A DNA stretch of 64,000 bases. Source: Acidimicrobiaceae bacterium. Its GTDB lineage: Bacteria; Actinomycetota; Acidimicrobiia; Acidimicrobiales; UBA8592. Shown here in pieces: positions 8,603 to 17,107 of the stretch (within the stretch, counting starts at the first letter, position 1; each line of letters begins with the position of its first letter). The position numbers were made by a program, and so were the translations under genes. The stretch spans positions 1-64,000 of the forward strand of contig JAHECR010000012.1 in NCBI GenBank assembly GCA_024641655.1, written 5' to 3'. Below the pieces are notes generated by a model. The model saw only the letters and a list, made by a program, of their open reading frames with translations. It was not told the origin of the DNA and searched no databases.

Positions 8603-9567
8603 GCTGCGACCTCGGCGGTTCGGACGAAGGAGCGCAGTCGTGCGGCGCTGGCCCGGGGATTGCGTTCGATCTCCGCCGGCGACGCCGTCCGCGACCCCCG
8701 GTGCAGCAATTCGATCGGCCCGTCCACGTCGGCCACCGGCAAGCCGCGCGGCACCTGACGGTCGAGACCAGCGAGGTGGCGAAGGGTGCGCTTGACGATC
8801 CGGTCCTCACCCGAGTGGTACGACAACACAATGCCTCGGCCCCCGGGCACCATGCGGCGCACCGCGTCGACGAGTGCGGGTTCGATCACTTCGAGCTCCT
8901 CGTTCACCGCGATGCGCAGTGCCTGGAAGGTACGGCGGGCGGGGTGACCCGGACTGCGACGCGACGCCGCGGGCATGGCGGCAGCGACCACGTCGGCGAG
9001 CTCGGTGGTGGTCGTCAACGGGCGCGCAGCGATGATCGATCGGGCAATCCGGCGGCTGTGCCTTTCGTCGCCGTGGAACCAGAGGATGTCGGCAAGCTCA
9101 CGTTCACTCACACTGTTCACGATGTCCGCTGCGGAGCGGCCCTTGGTGGGATCCATCCGCATGTCGAGCGGGCCATCGTTGCGAAAGCTGAATCCCCGCT
9201 CACCGGCATCGAGCTGATGTGAGGACACGCCGAGGTCGAAGAGGACCCCGCAGATACCGGCGACCCCGAGATCGTCGAGCACGGCGGCGAGCTGGTCGAA
9301 GCGGGCGTGGCGCACGGTGGCTCGACCGCCGAAGCGGGCGAGCCGGGCGCCCGAGACCGCCACGGCAGTCGGATCCTGATCGAGCCCGACGAGTTCGAGG
9401 TCTTCGCGCAGGTCGAGGATGGCGATGGCGTGTCCGGCGCCACCGACGGTGGCATCGACGACCACGCCGGGAGGAACGGGTTCGAAGATCGCCAGGATCT
9501 CCGCCAACATCACCGGATCGTGGGAGAACGCCCCCGGCGCGTCGGGCGCACTGGCGGTCGGCGTCAT
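8599..9567 (-). CDS. rsmH: 16S rRNA (cytosine-1402 N4)-methyltransferase RsmH (MraW)
   Basis: This is a 322-residue SAM-dependent methyltransferase that modifies C1402 of 16S rRNA. HDPVMLAEIL at the N-terminus, the SAM loop VVDATVGGAGHAIAIL, FDLGVSSHQLDAGERGFSF and the C-terminal ILSYHSGEDRIVKRTL-like block identify the family. The open frame extends 75 codons further, but the upstream part has no family similarity; the ATG at 9565-9567 just before TPTASAPDAPGAFSHDP gives the usual length. It is separated from mraZ by 239 bases, a wider gap than elsewhere in the cluster. Confidence 0.95.
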   Translation of the reverse strand: MTPTASAPDAPGAFSHDPVMLAEILAIFEPVPPGVVVDATVGGAGHAIAILDLREDLELVGLDQDPTAVAVSGARLARFGGRATVRHARFDQLAAVLDDLGVAGICGVLFDLGVSSHQLDAGERGFSFRNDGPLDMRMDPTKGRSAADIVNSVSERELADILWFHGDERHSRRIARSIIAARPLTTTTELADVVAAAMPAASRRSPGHPARRTFQALRIAVNEELEVIEPALVDAVRRMVPGGRGIVLSYHSGEDRIVKRTLRHLAGLDRQVPRGLPVADVDGPIELLHRGSRTASPAEIERNPRASAARLRSFVRTAEVAA

Positions 9568-9806
9568 GATCTGGACTCGGTCTGCTCGCTCCTCGGCAGC
9601 CTCCCGGCCAACGGGCGCACGTCGGGATGTCTCCCCGATCGAGCTAGATGGCAAGCGGGCGGAGTAGGGGCCTTCCATCTTGTCAGCCGGAAGACTGCCC
9701 AAGCGCGAGCAGATGTCTGGATCATGTCGGTGCCTCGTTCGGACTTCGGTTTTCGGTTTCCTCCTGTGCTCAGCGTGTCGAGCAGATGCCATCGGGTCCG
9801 GCTCGA

Positions 9807-10253
9807 TCAGAGCCAGAGACCCTCGCTGATTCCTTCATCGGTCGAACTCTCCACGGCCGCCCATGCGTCTGCACCCCACACCTCTGCCCGGTCGACCACA
9901 CCGATCACGACCACCTCGCGATCGAGGCCGACCTGCTGGCGAAGTTTCGGCGGGATCGCGATCCGGCCCTGGGCGTCCGTGCGGACCTCGCTGATGCTCG
10001 CCGACCAGCGACGTTGTTCGTTCGGCGATACCTCGCCGTTGCGGACCCGCTCCTTGAGCCGGTTCGCGACCTCGTTGATCCCGTCGGGCGAATAGAGGAG
10101 CAGGCACGGGTCCGAACCCGAGCGCGCGAGGAACACCGTGTCTTGAAGGTCTCGACGAAATAGCGGCGGCAGGACCAGCCGCCCCTTCTCGTCGAGCAAG
10201 CGCTCGTGTTCGCCGGTGAACACTCCTGCAATCCATCCCTGCTGTGCCGACAC
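9807..10253 (-). CDS. mraZ: Transcriptional regulator MraZ
   Basis: MraZ is the AbrB-fold DNA-binding regulator that heads dcw clusters and represses its own operon. The two half-repeats of the fold are visible: GEHERLLDEKGRLVLPPLFR and, about 75 residues on, SEVRTDAQGRIAIPPKLRQQVGL (DxKGR and DxQGR motifs). The GTG at 10251-10253 gives 148 residues. An in-frame GTG at 10221-10223, giving VFTGEHERLLDEKGR, is an equally good or better homology start because most MraZ proteins begin M-F-x-G. Upstream are TGGG repeats with 10-bp spacing that fit MraZ autoregulation. Confidence 0.94.
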   Translation of the reverse strand: MSAQQGWIAGVFTGEHERLLDEKGRLVLPPLFRRDLQDTVFLARSGSDPCLLLYSPDGINEVANRLKERVRNGEVSPNEQRRWSASISEVRTDAQGRIAIPPKLRQQVGLDREVVVIGVVDRAEVWGADAWAAVESSTDEGISEGLWL

Positions 10254-10354
10254 CGCTCTGGTGCTTCTGATCGATCGAATTGAGCCCGGAACTGCCTGCC
10301 CGTGATCTGGTCGGTCGGACCTTCACCACGGAGCGCCCTTGCCCTCCCCTATCT

Positions 10355-10388
10355 CCCATGACGGCCCACTTTAAACCCTTCCCTCCCA
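10355..10388 (-). promoter_or_regulatory. Putative MraZ-box array in the mraZ promoter
   Basis: On the minus strand TGGG occurs at 10388-10385, 10368-10365 and 10358-10355, all on one 10-bp register, with a degenerate copy (AGGG, shifted by one) in the missing slot near 10378. MraZ proteins are known to bind tandem TGGGN motifs spaced by five bases, i.e. a 10-bp period. Position 100-135 bases before the mraZ start fits an operator. The function is inference from spacing and location. Confidence 0.6.
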
Positions 10389-10526
10389 CATGGCAATGAT
10401 CTGACGGAGATTTCTCCCGGCGCGTCCTCGCAGGTCAGCGGCAGCGCGCGACCGAACAACGCCCCGAACGGCGTGGGAGCGGCTCATCACCACCACTCCC
10501 CCTTCCGCTCCACCGGGCCTCGCGTC

Positions 10527-10550
10527 GGTGCCTGGCACGTGCCTGGCACC
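10527..10550. repeat. Head-to-tail 11-bp repeat, also an imperfect palindrome
   Basis: GTGCCTGGCAC occurs twice back to back at 10528-10538 and 10539-10549. With flanking bases (GGTGCC...GGCACC) the 24-bp block is also an inverted repeat with one mismatched pair in each arm. It lies 19 bases past the stop of the lipoate-ligase-like gene on the minus strand and could act as its terminator hairpin, though no T-run follows. Confidence 0.6.
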
Positions 10551-10568
10551 AGGGCAGTGCGAGGGCGG

Positions 10569-11243
10569 CTACAGCAGCGGGAGTTGGGCCAACAGGGCCG
10601 CTTCGGCGTCGGCTACCGAACAGCCGAGCCCGTAGCCCGCCGCAGCAACAACGTCCGCGAAACCGTCGATCGGCACCGAGGCGAACACCTCGACGAGCGG
10701 TTGCGGCCGCCAGCGCAGCGACAACGCACACTGGAACCGGGCCCCGGCACGGGTGCGGCGTTGCGCCATGCCGACCACCTTCGCGTCAGCCACGAACACC
10801 TCACCGGGTCCCCGACCGGCGAAACACACGACGTCAGACGCAGGCGATCGCTCGAAACCCCCGAGATGGAGGGCCGTTCGCACACCGAGAGCAGCCACGA
10901 CCTCGGCCCACAGCTGGCCCAGCGGATGAAACGACCGACCCACGTCGTCGCTCCAGAGCACGTCGCCCACGGGAACCAACACATCGACCCACAGCAGCTC
11001 GCCCGGGACGACGAGCACCGCTCCGCCCCCGCTGCGGCGACGCACCACCTCGAGTCCGAGTTGCCGAGCCCGCGCGTGATCGAGGTACGTGTCGCGTTGC
11101 GCGCTGCCGAGCACGACCGACGTATCGCTCGCCTCGATCAGCCACACGGTCGGCTCGAAGGCCGCGGGAAGCTCGCGCGCGTGCACCTCGGCGGCCGTGC
11201 CGCTGATCCGCTCGACCGACCAGCGGCCGACCCGGCGGCTCAC
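10569..11243 (-). CDS. Lipoate-protein ligase A family protein
   Basis: This is a 224-residue BPL/LPL catalytic-domain protein. The lipoate-ligase motif RRRSGGGAVLVVPGELLWVD and the catalytic-lysine region VADAKVVGMAQRRTRAGARFQ are present in the right order, so ligase or transferase chemistry is plausible. In the family such proteins attach lipoate or octanoate to lipoyl domains; several relatives have other acyl roles. It lacks the C-terminal LplA accessory domain. Start GTG 11241-11243 overlaps the stop of the HNH gene (GTGA); a longer frame upstream is inside that gene. De novo lipoylation is encoded at 53.5 kb, so this would be a salvage or relay enzyme if active on lipoate. Confidence 0.78.
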   Translation of the reverse strand: MSRRVGRWSVERISGTAAEVHARELPAAFEPTVWLIEASDTSVVLGSAQRDTYLDHARARQLGLEVVRRRSGGGAVLVVPGELLWVDVLVPVGDVLWSDDVGRSFHPLGQLWAEVVAALGVRTALHLGGFERSPASDVVCFAGRGPGEVFVADAKVVGMAQRRTRAGARFQCALSLRWRPQPLVEVFASVPIDGFADVVAAAGYGLGCSVADAEAALLAQLPLL

Positions 11244-11743
11244 GCCGACGGAACCGGATCCAGGTAGGGCTCCCATGACGCCGGCACGTGCGGCACCGAC
11301 AGGGTCACCCACGCGCTCGGCGGCGGCTCCGACGGGGCCGCCGCCAGCCGCATCGACGTCTCCTGGAGCAGGTGATCGCGCTTCGCGCTGTTGCACCGGC
11401 GGCAGGCGGCGACCACGTTGTCCCAGGTGTGACGGCCGCCTCGACTACGCGGCAACACATGGTCGATCGACTCTGCCCTGCCTCCGCAATACTGGCAACG
11501 ATGGCCGTCACGGGCGAACACCCCCCGCCTGCTGAGCGCAGAGCGCCGCCCGAAGGGGATCCGCACGTAGTAGCGCAGCCGAACGACCGAAGGAACGGCG
11601 AGAGTCAGCCGCTCGGATCGCACTGGCTCGTCGCTCGCGTGCACGACATCGGCCTTGCCGGCCAAGACCAGCACCATGGCCCGACGACCCGGCACCACGC
11701 TGATGGGCTCGTAGGTTGCGTTGAGCACCAGCGCCTGACCCAT
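11240..11743 (-). CDS. HNH endonuclease
   Basis: This 167-residue protein begins with an actinobacterial-type N-terminal domain (MGQALVLNATYEPISVVPGRRA) and carries an HNH nuclease fold: CQYC at about residue 83, DHVLPRSRGG (catalytic His), WDNVVAACRRCN (second Cys pair with Asn). All four Zn cysteines and the HNH residues are intact. This is a widespread chromosomal actinobacterial family not tied to introns or phages; its substrate is unknown. Translation probably begins at the transcript end, as a TAGGAT -10 box sits six bases before the ATG. The lipoate-ligase-like gene follows with a 4-base overlap. Confidence 0.9.
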   Translation of the reverse strand: MGQALVLNATYEPISVVPGRRAMVLVLAGKADVVHASDEPVRSERLTLAVPSVVRLRYYVRIPFGRRSALSRRGVFARDGHRCQYCGGRAESIDHVLPRSRGGRHTWDNVVAACRRCNSAKRDHLLQETSMRLAAAPSEPPPSAWVTLSVPHVPASWEPYLDPVPSA

Positions 11744-11749
11744 CGCGAA

Positions 11750-11755
11750 ATCCTA
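11750..11755 (-). promoter_or_regulatory. -10 box of the HNH gene (leaderless transcript)
   Basis: TAGGAT is followed by six bases (TTCGCG) and then the ATG of the HNH gene, with no Shine-Dalgarno sequence. This spacing puts the transcription start on or next to the start codon, as in leaderless actinobacterial mRNAs. Confidence 0.6.
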
Positions 11756-11763
11756 GTTGTCCG

Positions 11764-12024
11764 TCAACGGGCCACGTGGGGCCAGGCGCGGCACCAGGCG
11801 AGGTAGGTGATCACGTCACCGGGCTCGGGGGGCCTGCTGCCGTCACCGCCGTAGGCAGTGACCGAGCGGAACCGCAGGTAGTCGGGATCGGGCACCGGCA
11901 GGAAAGGAGCGATGCGATACCAGTGTCGACGCCGAAGCCGCCATCCCTGCGCGATGGCGGTGCCCCACAGCGCGGGGCGAGCCGCGACCGCAGCCCCGAT
12001 TCGCAGGATCCAGCCCAGTGTCAT
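11764..12024 (-). CDS. Small conserved actinobacterial protein of unknown function
   Basis: The 86-residue product has a weakly hydrophobic N-terminal segment (MTLGWILRIGAAVAARPALWG), a basic stretch (RLRRRHWYRIAP) and PVPDPDYLRFRSVTAYGGDG. I recognise this layout as a common small actinobacterial hypothetical protein, but no function is known to me. The same frame stays open for another 780 codons through the antisense of moxR and DUF58; that part is an artefact. TATCCT lies seven bases before the ATG at 12022-12024 with no ribosome site, so the mRNA is probably leaderless. It is divergent from moxR. Confidence 0.75.
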   Translation of the reverse strand: MTLGWILRIGAAVAARPALWGTAIAQGWRLRRRHWYRIAPFLPVPDPDYLRFRSVTAYGGDGSRPPEPGDVITYLAWCRAWPHVAR

Positions 12025-12180
12025 CGCTGCGAGGATAGTCCGACCGACGCGTGCGCCGGTCGGCGCGCCTCCCGGGTCCCGCCGGGCACGATCGAGGCGG
12101 CGTTCCCCTAGAGTTGTGGCCTGCGGTGCCCGCGGCACCTCGATTCCTCGGACCGCCGTTCCCTCAGGAGGAGTGCAGAG

Positions 12181-13146
12181 TTGAGCGAGCTGACCCGAGA
12201 CCGAATCCTGACCTTCAGCGAGCTCTTCGACATCGTGGTGCGCAACGTCGAACAGGTCATCCAGGGCAAGACCGATGTGATCCGCCTGGTGCTGTTGGCG
12301 CTCATCGCCGAAGGCCACGTGCTCATCGAGGATGCGCCGGGCACCGGCAAGACGAGCCTGGCCAAGGCGCTCGGGCGTTCGATCGACGCCGAGGTCGGCC
12401 GGATCCAGTTCACTCCCGATCTGCTTCCGAGCGACGTCGTCGGGTTGTCGGTCTGGAACCGCTCGACGAGCCAGTTCGAGTTCCGACCAGGCCCGATCTT
12501 TTCGGGCATCGTGCTCGCCGACGAGATCAACCGCACCTCGCCGAAGACCCAGTCCGCACTGCTCGAAGCCATGGCCGAGGGTCAGGTCACCATCGAGGGC
12601 CACACGCACCCCCTGCAACGACCGTTCATGGTCCTGGCGACCCAGAACCCGCTCGATCACGAAGGCACGTACCCGCTTCCCGAGAGCCAGCTCGACCGAT
12701 TCCTGATGAAGGTCTCGATGGGGTACCCGAGCCATGACGCAGAGCTGCAGATCCTGACCACCCACGCCGGTCGCTCCACGATCGAGGGCCTCCGGCCCGT
12801 GATCACCCGTGAGGAGGTGCAGGGAATGTCCGCGGCAGCCGCGACCGTCCACGTCGCTCCCTCGGTGCAGGGCTACCTCGTCGACCTCGCCGTGGCTTCG
12901 CGCAACCACCGCGACCTGGCGCTCGGCATGTCCCCCCGGGCCACCCTTGCTCTGCAGCGCGTGTCTCGCACCTTGGCCGCGGCCCAAGGTCGCGAGTACG
13001 TGACGCCCGACGACGTGCGGGCACTGGCCCACCCGGCGCTCGACCATCGCATGGTGCTCAGCACCGACGCAGCGCTCCGTGGGGTCCGCAGCCGGGACGT
13101 CACCGACGACATCCTGCGATCGGTGCCGGTGCCCCGGCTCGGCTGA
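12181..13146 (+). CDS. MoxR-family AAA+ ATPase
   Basis: This 321-residue MoxR ATPase has a Walker A loop DAPGTGKTSLAKAL near residue 52, Walker B VLADEINRTSPKTQSALLEAM, a sensor region LATQNPLDHEGTYPLPESQLDRF, and the winged C-terminal lid. MoxR proteins act as chaperones in complex maturation and are almost always followed by a DUF58 protein, as here. Start is TTG 12181-12183, strongly supported by AGGAGGAG seven bases upstream. The gene heads a moxR-DUF58-transglutaminase operon with 12-base and 4-base-overlap junctions. Confidence 0.93.
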   Translation: MSELTRDRILTFSELFDIVVRNVEQVIQGKTDVIRLVLLALIAEGHVLIEDAPGTGKTSLAKALGRSIDAEVGRIQFTPDLLPSDVVGLSVWNRSTSQFEFRPGPIFSGIVLADEINRTSPKTQSALLEAMAEGQVTIEGHTHPLQRPFMVLATQNPLDHEGTYPLPESQLDRFLMKVSMGYPSHDAELQILTTHAGRSTIEGLRPVITREEVQGMSAAAATVHVAPSVQGYLVDLAVASRNHRDLALGMSPRATLALQRVSRTLAAAQGREYVTPDDVRALAHPALDHRMVLSTDAALRGVRSRDVTDDILRSVPVPRLG

Positions 13147-13158
13147 CGGCCTCGAGCC

Positions 13159-14337
13159 ATGTTGACCAGAGGCGGCATCGCCACCATCGCCGGCAGCATC
13201 GCGATTCTTGCCATGGGTCGCATGTTCGCGCTGCCCGAACTCTTCGTCATCGGGTGCGCGGGCCTCATCGTGGTCGCGCTGGCGATCGCCTATGTCGTCG
13301 TGCGCCGGCTGCAGGTCGACGTCGGCCGCGTGCTCACACCATCGCGGGTACACGCGGGCAACCCGTGCCGCGTCGACCTGACCCTGCGGAATCGGGCGCG
13401 GGTCGCCACCCCCGTGCTGCGGCTCCGCGACGACGTCTCTGGCACCCACGGGGTCGAGCTGCTCATCGCCCCCATGCGGCGCAGCGCCGGGACCCGCGCG
13501 GTCTACCGGCTCCCCACCGAGCGCCGCGGCATCGTGCACGTCGGTCCACTGCGGCTCACGGTGGGCGACCCATTCGGCCTCGCCCGTCTGACGACAACCG
13601 GCGATCGCGAGATGTCCCTGGTCGTGTACCCGCGCATCGACGACCTTCGTCCGCCTCGGCGGGCGTCGGGGAGCGACGTCGAACGGCGAACCCTTCTGCA
13701 GCATCAGGTGGCCCCGATGGGCGACGAATTCTATGCGCTGCGCCAGTACGTGGTCGGTGACGACCTGCGGCGGGTGCACTGGCCGTCGTCGGCCCGTCAG
13801 GACGACCTCATGGTCAGGCAGGACGAGATCCCGTGGCACGGGCATCTGACGGTGCTGCTCGACACCAACCCGGGGCCCGCCCCGGTGGAATTCGAGCGAA
13901 TGGTCTCGGCGGCCGCGAGCATCGCCGCGGCGAGCATCGCTCGGGGCGATCAGGTGCGGGTCATCACCAGCGACGGCCAGCACACGCCGTTCGGCACCGG
14001 GCCCTACCATCTCGACCGCATGCTCGAAGTCCTGGCGCTCGTCGAGCAGGGAACCCAGCTGAGCGCGACGGCCCTCGAGCATCTCACGAGCATGGACAGT
14101 GGAGGCGCCATCGCGTGCATCACCGGTAACGCACGCGAGCTCGAACGTGGGCTGCTCCACACCGCGGCGAGCAGCTATCGCCACCGTTTCCTCGTGTTGT
14201 TCGCCGACCGCGGGGCGACACCAACCGGTGCTGGCGGTCCGGTACGTTCGACCACTGTGGTGCTGGTCCCAGCCGACGAGTCGTTCGCCCATGCATGGGT
14301 CCATGCAGTGGGATTCGGCGCCCGAGTGGCCCGATGA
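13159..14337 (+). CDS. DUF58 domain protein (VWA-like) of the MoxR operon
   Basis: This is a 392-residue protein with two N-terminal membrane segments (about 8-25 and 30-48) and a long soluble part. The DUF58 core is visible as GDEFYALRQYVVGDDLRRVHWPSSARQDDLMVRQDE, followed by a VWA-like region with LLDTNPG. In the family it is a membrane-tethered partner of MoxR, proposed to act in envelope or protein-complex assembly; the exact role is unknown. The stop overlaps the ATG of the transglutaminase gene. Confidence 0.9.
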   Translation: MLTRGGIATIAGSIAILAMGRMFALPELFVIGCAGLIVVALAIAYVVVRRLQVDVGRVLTPSRVHAGNPCRVDLTLRNRARVATPVLRLRDDVSGTHGVELLIAPMRRSAGTRAVYRLPTERRGIVHVGPLRLTVGDPFGLARLTTTGDREMSLVVYPRIDDLRPPRRASGSDVERRTLLQHQVAPMGDEFYALRQYVVGDDLRRVHWPSSARQDDLMVRQDEIPWHGHLTVLLDTNPGPAPVEFERMVSAAASIAAASIARGDQVRVITSDGQHTPFGTGPYHLDRMLEVLALVEQGTQLSATALEHLTSMDSGGAIACITGNARELERGLLHTAASSYRHRFLVLFADRGATPTGAGGPVRSTTVVLVPADESFAHAWVHAVGFGARVAR

Positions 14338-16622
14338 CCGGCGACAGCGAACGGCGTCGCCCGGCCCCACTGCTCATCGCGACCGAAATTGCCGCGTTGG
14401 GGATGACGCTCGCCGCGGTTGCCGGGTTTCACCGCCTCTTCACCGACACCCTCTGGGTTCGCCCACTCGTGGTGTCGGCGATCGCCGCGCACGTCGTCAT
14501 GGCGGTCGTCCGGCGCAGCGGCCGTGGGCTCATCGTGACGGGCATGGCCGCCGTGATCGGGGCCGTCGCCGACGTCACCTGGACGCACTATCGCGCGACA
14601 TCGACCGCGCTGCTGCCGACAAACGCCACCCGGCACGCCATCGACCTCGACCTCGAGAGCGCATGGACCCTCTTCGCGGAGGTCAAGGCACCGACGGCGA
14701 GCACCACCGGCTTCCTCGTCCTCTCGACGATCGCCCTCTGGGTGATCGCCTATCTCGCCGACTGGGCAGCCTTCCGGCTGTGGTCACCACTCGAAGCGAT
14801 GCTCCCCGGCTTCGCGATGTTCGTCTTCATCGCCTTCTTCGGGTCATCGCGCTCACGGCTCACCCTCACCGCGCTCTACCTCGTGGCGGTGGTGGTGTTC
14901 CAGCTGCTGCACCACCTGGTTCGCCAGGCGCACGATGTGCGCTGGCTCACGGGCTCGCGCTCGGCAGGCACGGCGGCGCTGCTCGGGACCGGGGTGATCT
15001 TCACACTGCTCGTCGTGGCCGGAGCGGTGGTGATCGGACCCACCCTGCCTGGAGCCGATCGTGATGCGATCGTCAGCCTCGACGGGGCCGGCAGCGGGAG
15101 CTCGAGCCGGGTCGTCGCCAGCCCGATCACCGACATACGCGGGAGAATCGTCGAACAGGCCGATGTGGAGGCGTTCACCGTCGACATCGGTGGCGTCGGA
15201 AACCCGACCTACTGGCGTCTCGCGAGCCTCGACAGCTTCAACGGACAGATCTGGGGCACCGAACAGCTCAGCTACGACGCGGCCAACGGCCGCCTCGACG
15301 GTGACGGGTTCGACACATCGACAGCGGTCGCCACCATCGAGCAGACCTTCACCATCGGGCGAATGGGCAGCGTGTGGGTACCGGCGGCGTTCGAGCCCAT
15401 ACGGGTCACCTCCCGCGCCTTCGACATCGGTTACGAGGAGATCTCGGGCACGCTGATCACCACTGACGATCGCGATCTCGACGCCCTCGAAGGCGAGCAG
15501 TACACCGTCGTGTCGGCGATCCCTGCCTATGACCCGAACCGGCTGGCGACGGCGCCACCGGCGATCCCCCAGCTCATCGCCGACCGGTACCTCGGCTTGC
15601 CCGACGACTTCTCGACGAACGCAAGCGCGCTGGCGCAGCAGCTCACTGCCGGCGAAACCACGACGTACGGGAAGTCCTTGGCCCTTCAGCAGTACTTCCG
15701 CACGTTCATCTACGACCTCAACGTCGGACCGGGGAACTCGACCGACCGCATCGATCAGTTCCTGGCTGCCGGACGGGGCTACTGCGAGCAGTTCGCATCG
15801 GCGTTCGCGGCGATGGCCCGGTCGATCGGTATCCCGGCACGCGTCGCTGTGGGGTTCACCTGGGGCAACTACGACCCCTCCGACGGCCTCTACCACGTCC
15901 GTGGCGAGCACGCGCACGCGTGGCCCGAGGTGTACATCGCCGAGTCCGGGTGGGTCGCGTTCGAGCCCACGCCCGGCCGGGGGGCTCCCGGCGCCGAGGG
16001 TTGGACCGATGTCACCGCCGCCCAGGCCGGCTCCGACGATGGCGCGGCCGCGCCAACTCCGACGCCGGCGGTCACCACCGCTGCGAGCGACCCGTTGCCG
16101 GACCCGGACCTCGGTCTTCCGCTCGAGGAGCCCACCGGCGCCGGTGCGACGCCCACCGGATCGTCGGGCGGATCGATCCCCGAGCCCGTACGTATCGGTG
16201 CGGTCATCCTGCTCGCTGCGGCGCTGCTCCTGGCCGGCTACAGCGCCGTCGTGATCGGCGCCAAGCGCTCTCGGGCTCGACGACGCGTCGAACGTGCAGC
16301 CGATGCCCGCTCGAAAGTAGGGGCCATTTGGCACAACACCACCGACGCCTTGCGACCACTCGACGTCCGCCTCGAGGAGTCCGAAACCGTCCGAGAGTTC
16401 GCCCAGCGCGTCCGCTCCAGCACAGGCAGCGCGTCGACGCACCTCGACCAGATCGCGGGTGTCGTGAGCAGCGCGCTGTACGCACCGGACCCGCCCGACG
16501 GCGCAGCTGTCGAGTCCGCCGAGCAGCACCATGTGGCGCTGGTCGCGTCGGTCAATGAACGCCTCGACCGACGAGCGCGGCTACGGAACCTGCTGGACCC
16601 CCGCCCGCTCGTTCGCAAGTAG
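14334..16622 (+). CDS. TgpA-type membrane transglutaminase
   Basis: The 762-residue protein has about six N-terminal membrane segments, a large extracytoplasmic transglutaminase-like domain and a further membrane span near residue 625 before a cytoplasmic C-terminus, the TgpA layout. The catalytic Cys lies in GYCEQFASAFAAMARSIGIP and the His in VRGEHAHAWPEVY; the third position reads WVAFEPTPG, with Glu where many relatives have Asp. A Thr/Pro-rich linker precedes the last span. ATG 14334-14336 overlaps the DUF58 stop. The substrate is unknown; envelope protein cross-linking or proteolysis has been proposed for the family. Confidence 0.9.
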   Translation: MTGDSERRRPAPLLIATEIAALGMTLAAVAGFHRLFTDTLWVRPLVVSAIAAHVVMAVVRRSGRGLIVTGMAAVIGAVADVTWTHYRATSTALLPTNATRHAIDLDLESAWTLFAEVKAPTASTTGFLVLSTIALWVIAYLADWAAFRLWSPLEAMLPGFAMFVFIAFFGSSRSRLTLTALYLVAVVVFQLLHHLVRQAHDVRWLTGSRSAGTAALLGTGVIFTLLVVAGAVVIGPTLPGADRDAIVSLDGAGSGSSSRVVASPITDIRGRIVEQADVEAFTVDIGGVGNPTYWRLASLDSFNGQIWGTEQLSYDAANGRLDGDGFDTSTAVATIEQTFTIGRMGSVWVPAAFEPIRVTSRAFDIGYEEISGTLITTDDRDLDALEGEQYTVVSAIPAYDPNRLATAPPAIPQLIADRYLGLPDDFSTNASALAQQLTAGETTTYGKSLALQQYFRTFIYDLNVGPGNSTDRIDQFLAAGRGYCEQFASAFAAMARSIGIPARVAVGFTWGNYDPSDGLYHVRGEHAHAWPEVYIAESGWVAFEPTPGRGAPGAEGWTDVTAAQAGSDDGAAAPTPTPAVTTAASDPLPDPDLGLPLEEPTGAGATPTGSSGGSIPEPVRIGAVILLAAALLLAGYSAVVIGAKRSRARRRVERAADARSKVGAIWHNTTDALRPLDVRLEESETVREFAQRVRSSTGSASTHLDQIAGVVSSALYAPDPPDGAAVESAEQHHVALVASVNERLDRRARLRNLLDPRPLVRK

Positions 16623-16663
16623 GCCCCGAACGCGCCGACGCCCGCCGCAGCGCCCGAGAGGGC

Positions 16664-17044
16664 TCAGCGCGAACCGTTGTCGGTGTCGTCACCCCGGTCG
16701 CGCCGGCCGAGGTTGCCGGGACCGGCTCGGAAACCGCCCGAACGCATGCTCTGCGACAGCTGCTGGAGCCCCACCTTTCCCAGACGTCGGGCGTTGCGCT
16801 CGAAGTACAACGCCGCGGCGAGCATGACGATGAACCCACCGAATGCAAGCACGAAGCTGGTCGACAAGGTGAGCACCATGATCGCGAGTCCGGCGATGAA
16901 ACCGAAGACGGCCCAGCGGATGTTGCGGGCCGCGTGGGTGTAGACCGTCGTCGACCCCACCTCACGCGCGAGTGCCGGGTCGGTCTGATAGAGCTGTTGC
17001 TCGATCTGGCTGAGGATGCGCTGTTCGTCCTCGGAAAGTGGCAC
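16664..17044 (-). CDS. DUF3040 small membrane protein
   Basis: This 126-residue actinobacterial protein begins MPLSEDEQRILSQIEQQL, the hallmark of DUF3040. Two membrane segments follow (about 44-65 and 69-88), then a basic tail with glycine and arginine. The start chosen is GTG 17042-17044 with GATGGAG just upstream; the open frame ten codons further has no family similarity. The gene is convergent with the transglutaminase. The family is frequent near dcw genes in actinobacteria; its function is unknown. Confidence 0.88.
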   Translation of the reverse strand: MPLSEDEQRILSQIEQQLYQTDPALAREVGSTTVYTHAARNIRWAVFGFIAGLAIMVLTLSTSFVLAFGGFIVMLAAALYFERNARRLGKVGLQQLSQSMRSGGFRAGPGNLGRRDRGDDTDNGSR

Positions 17045-17107
17045 GGCTCCATCTTCGCACAGCCTCCGCGCCACAACAACGCGTTCTGGCGTCGGATTTT
17101 CGCCGAT

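Noticed and set aside
11764-14370. 868-codon minus-strand open frame
   Set aside because: All but its last 86 codons are antisense to moxR and DUF58, without any domain; high GC keeps the frame open.
14853-16532. 559-codon minus-strand frame opposite the transglutaminase
   Set aside because: Low-complexity Arg/Gly/Asp-rich antisense translation; the plus strand has a clear TgpA protein.
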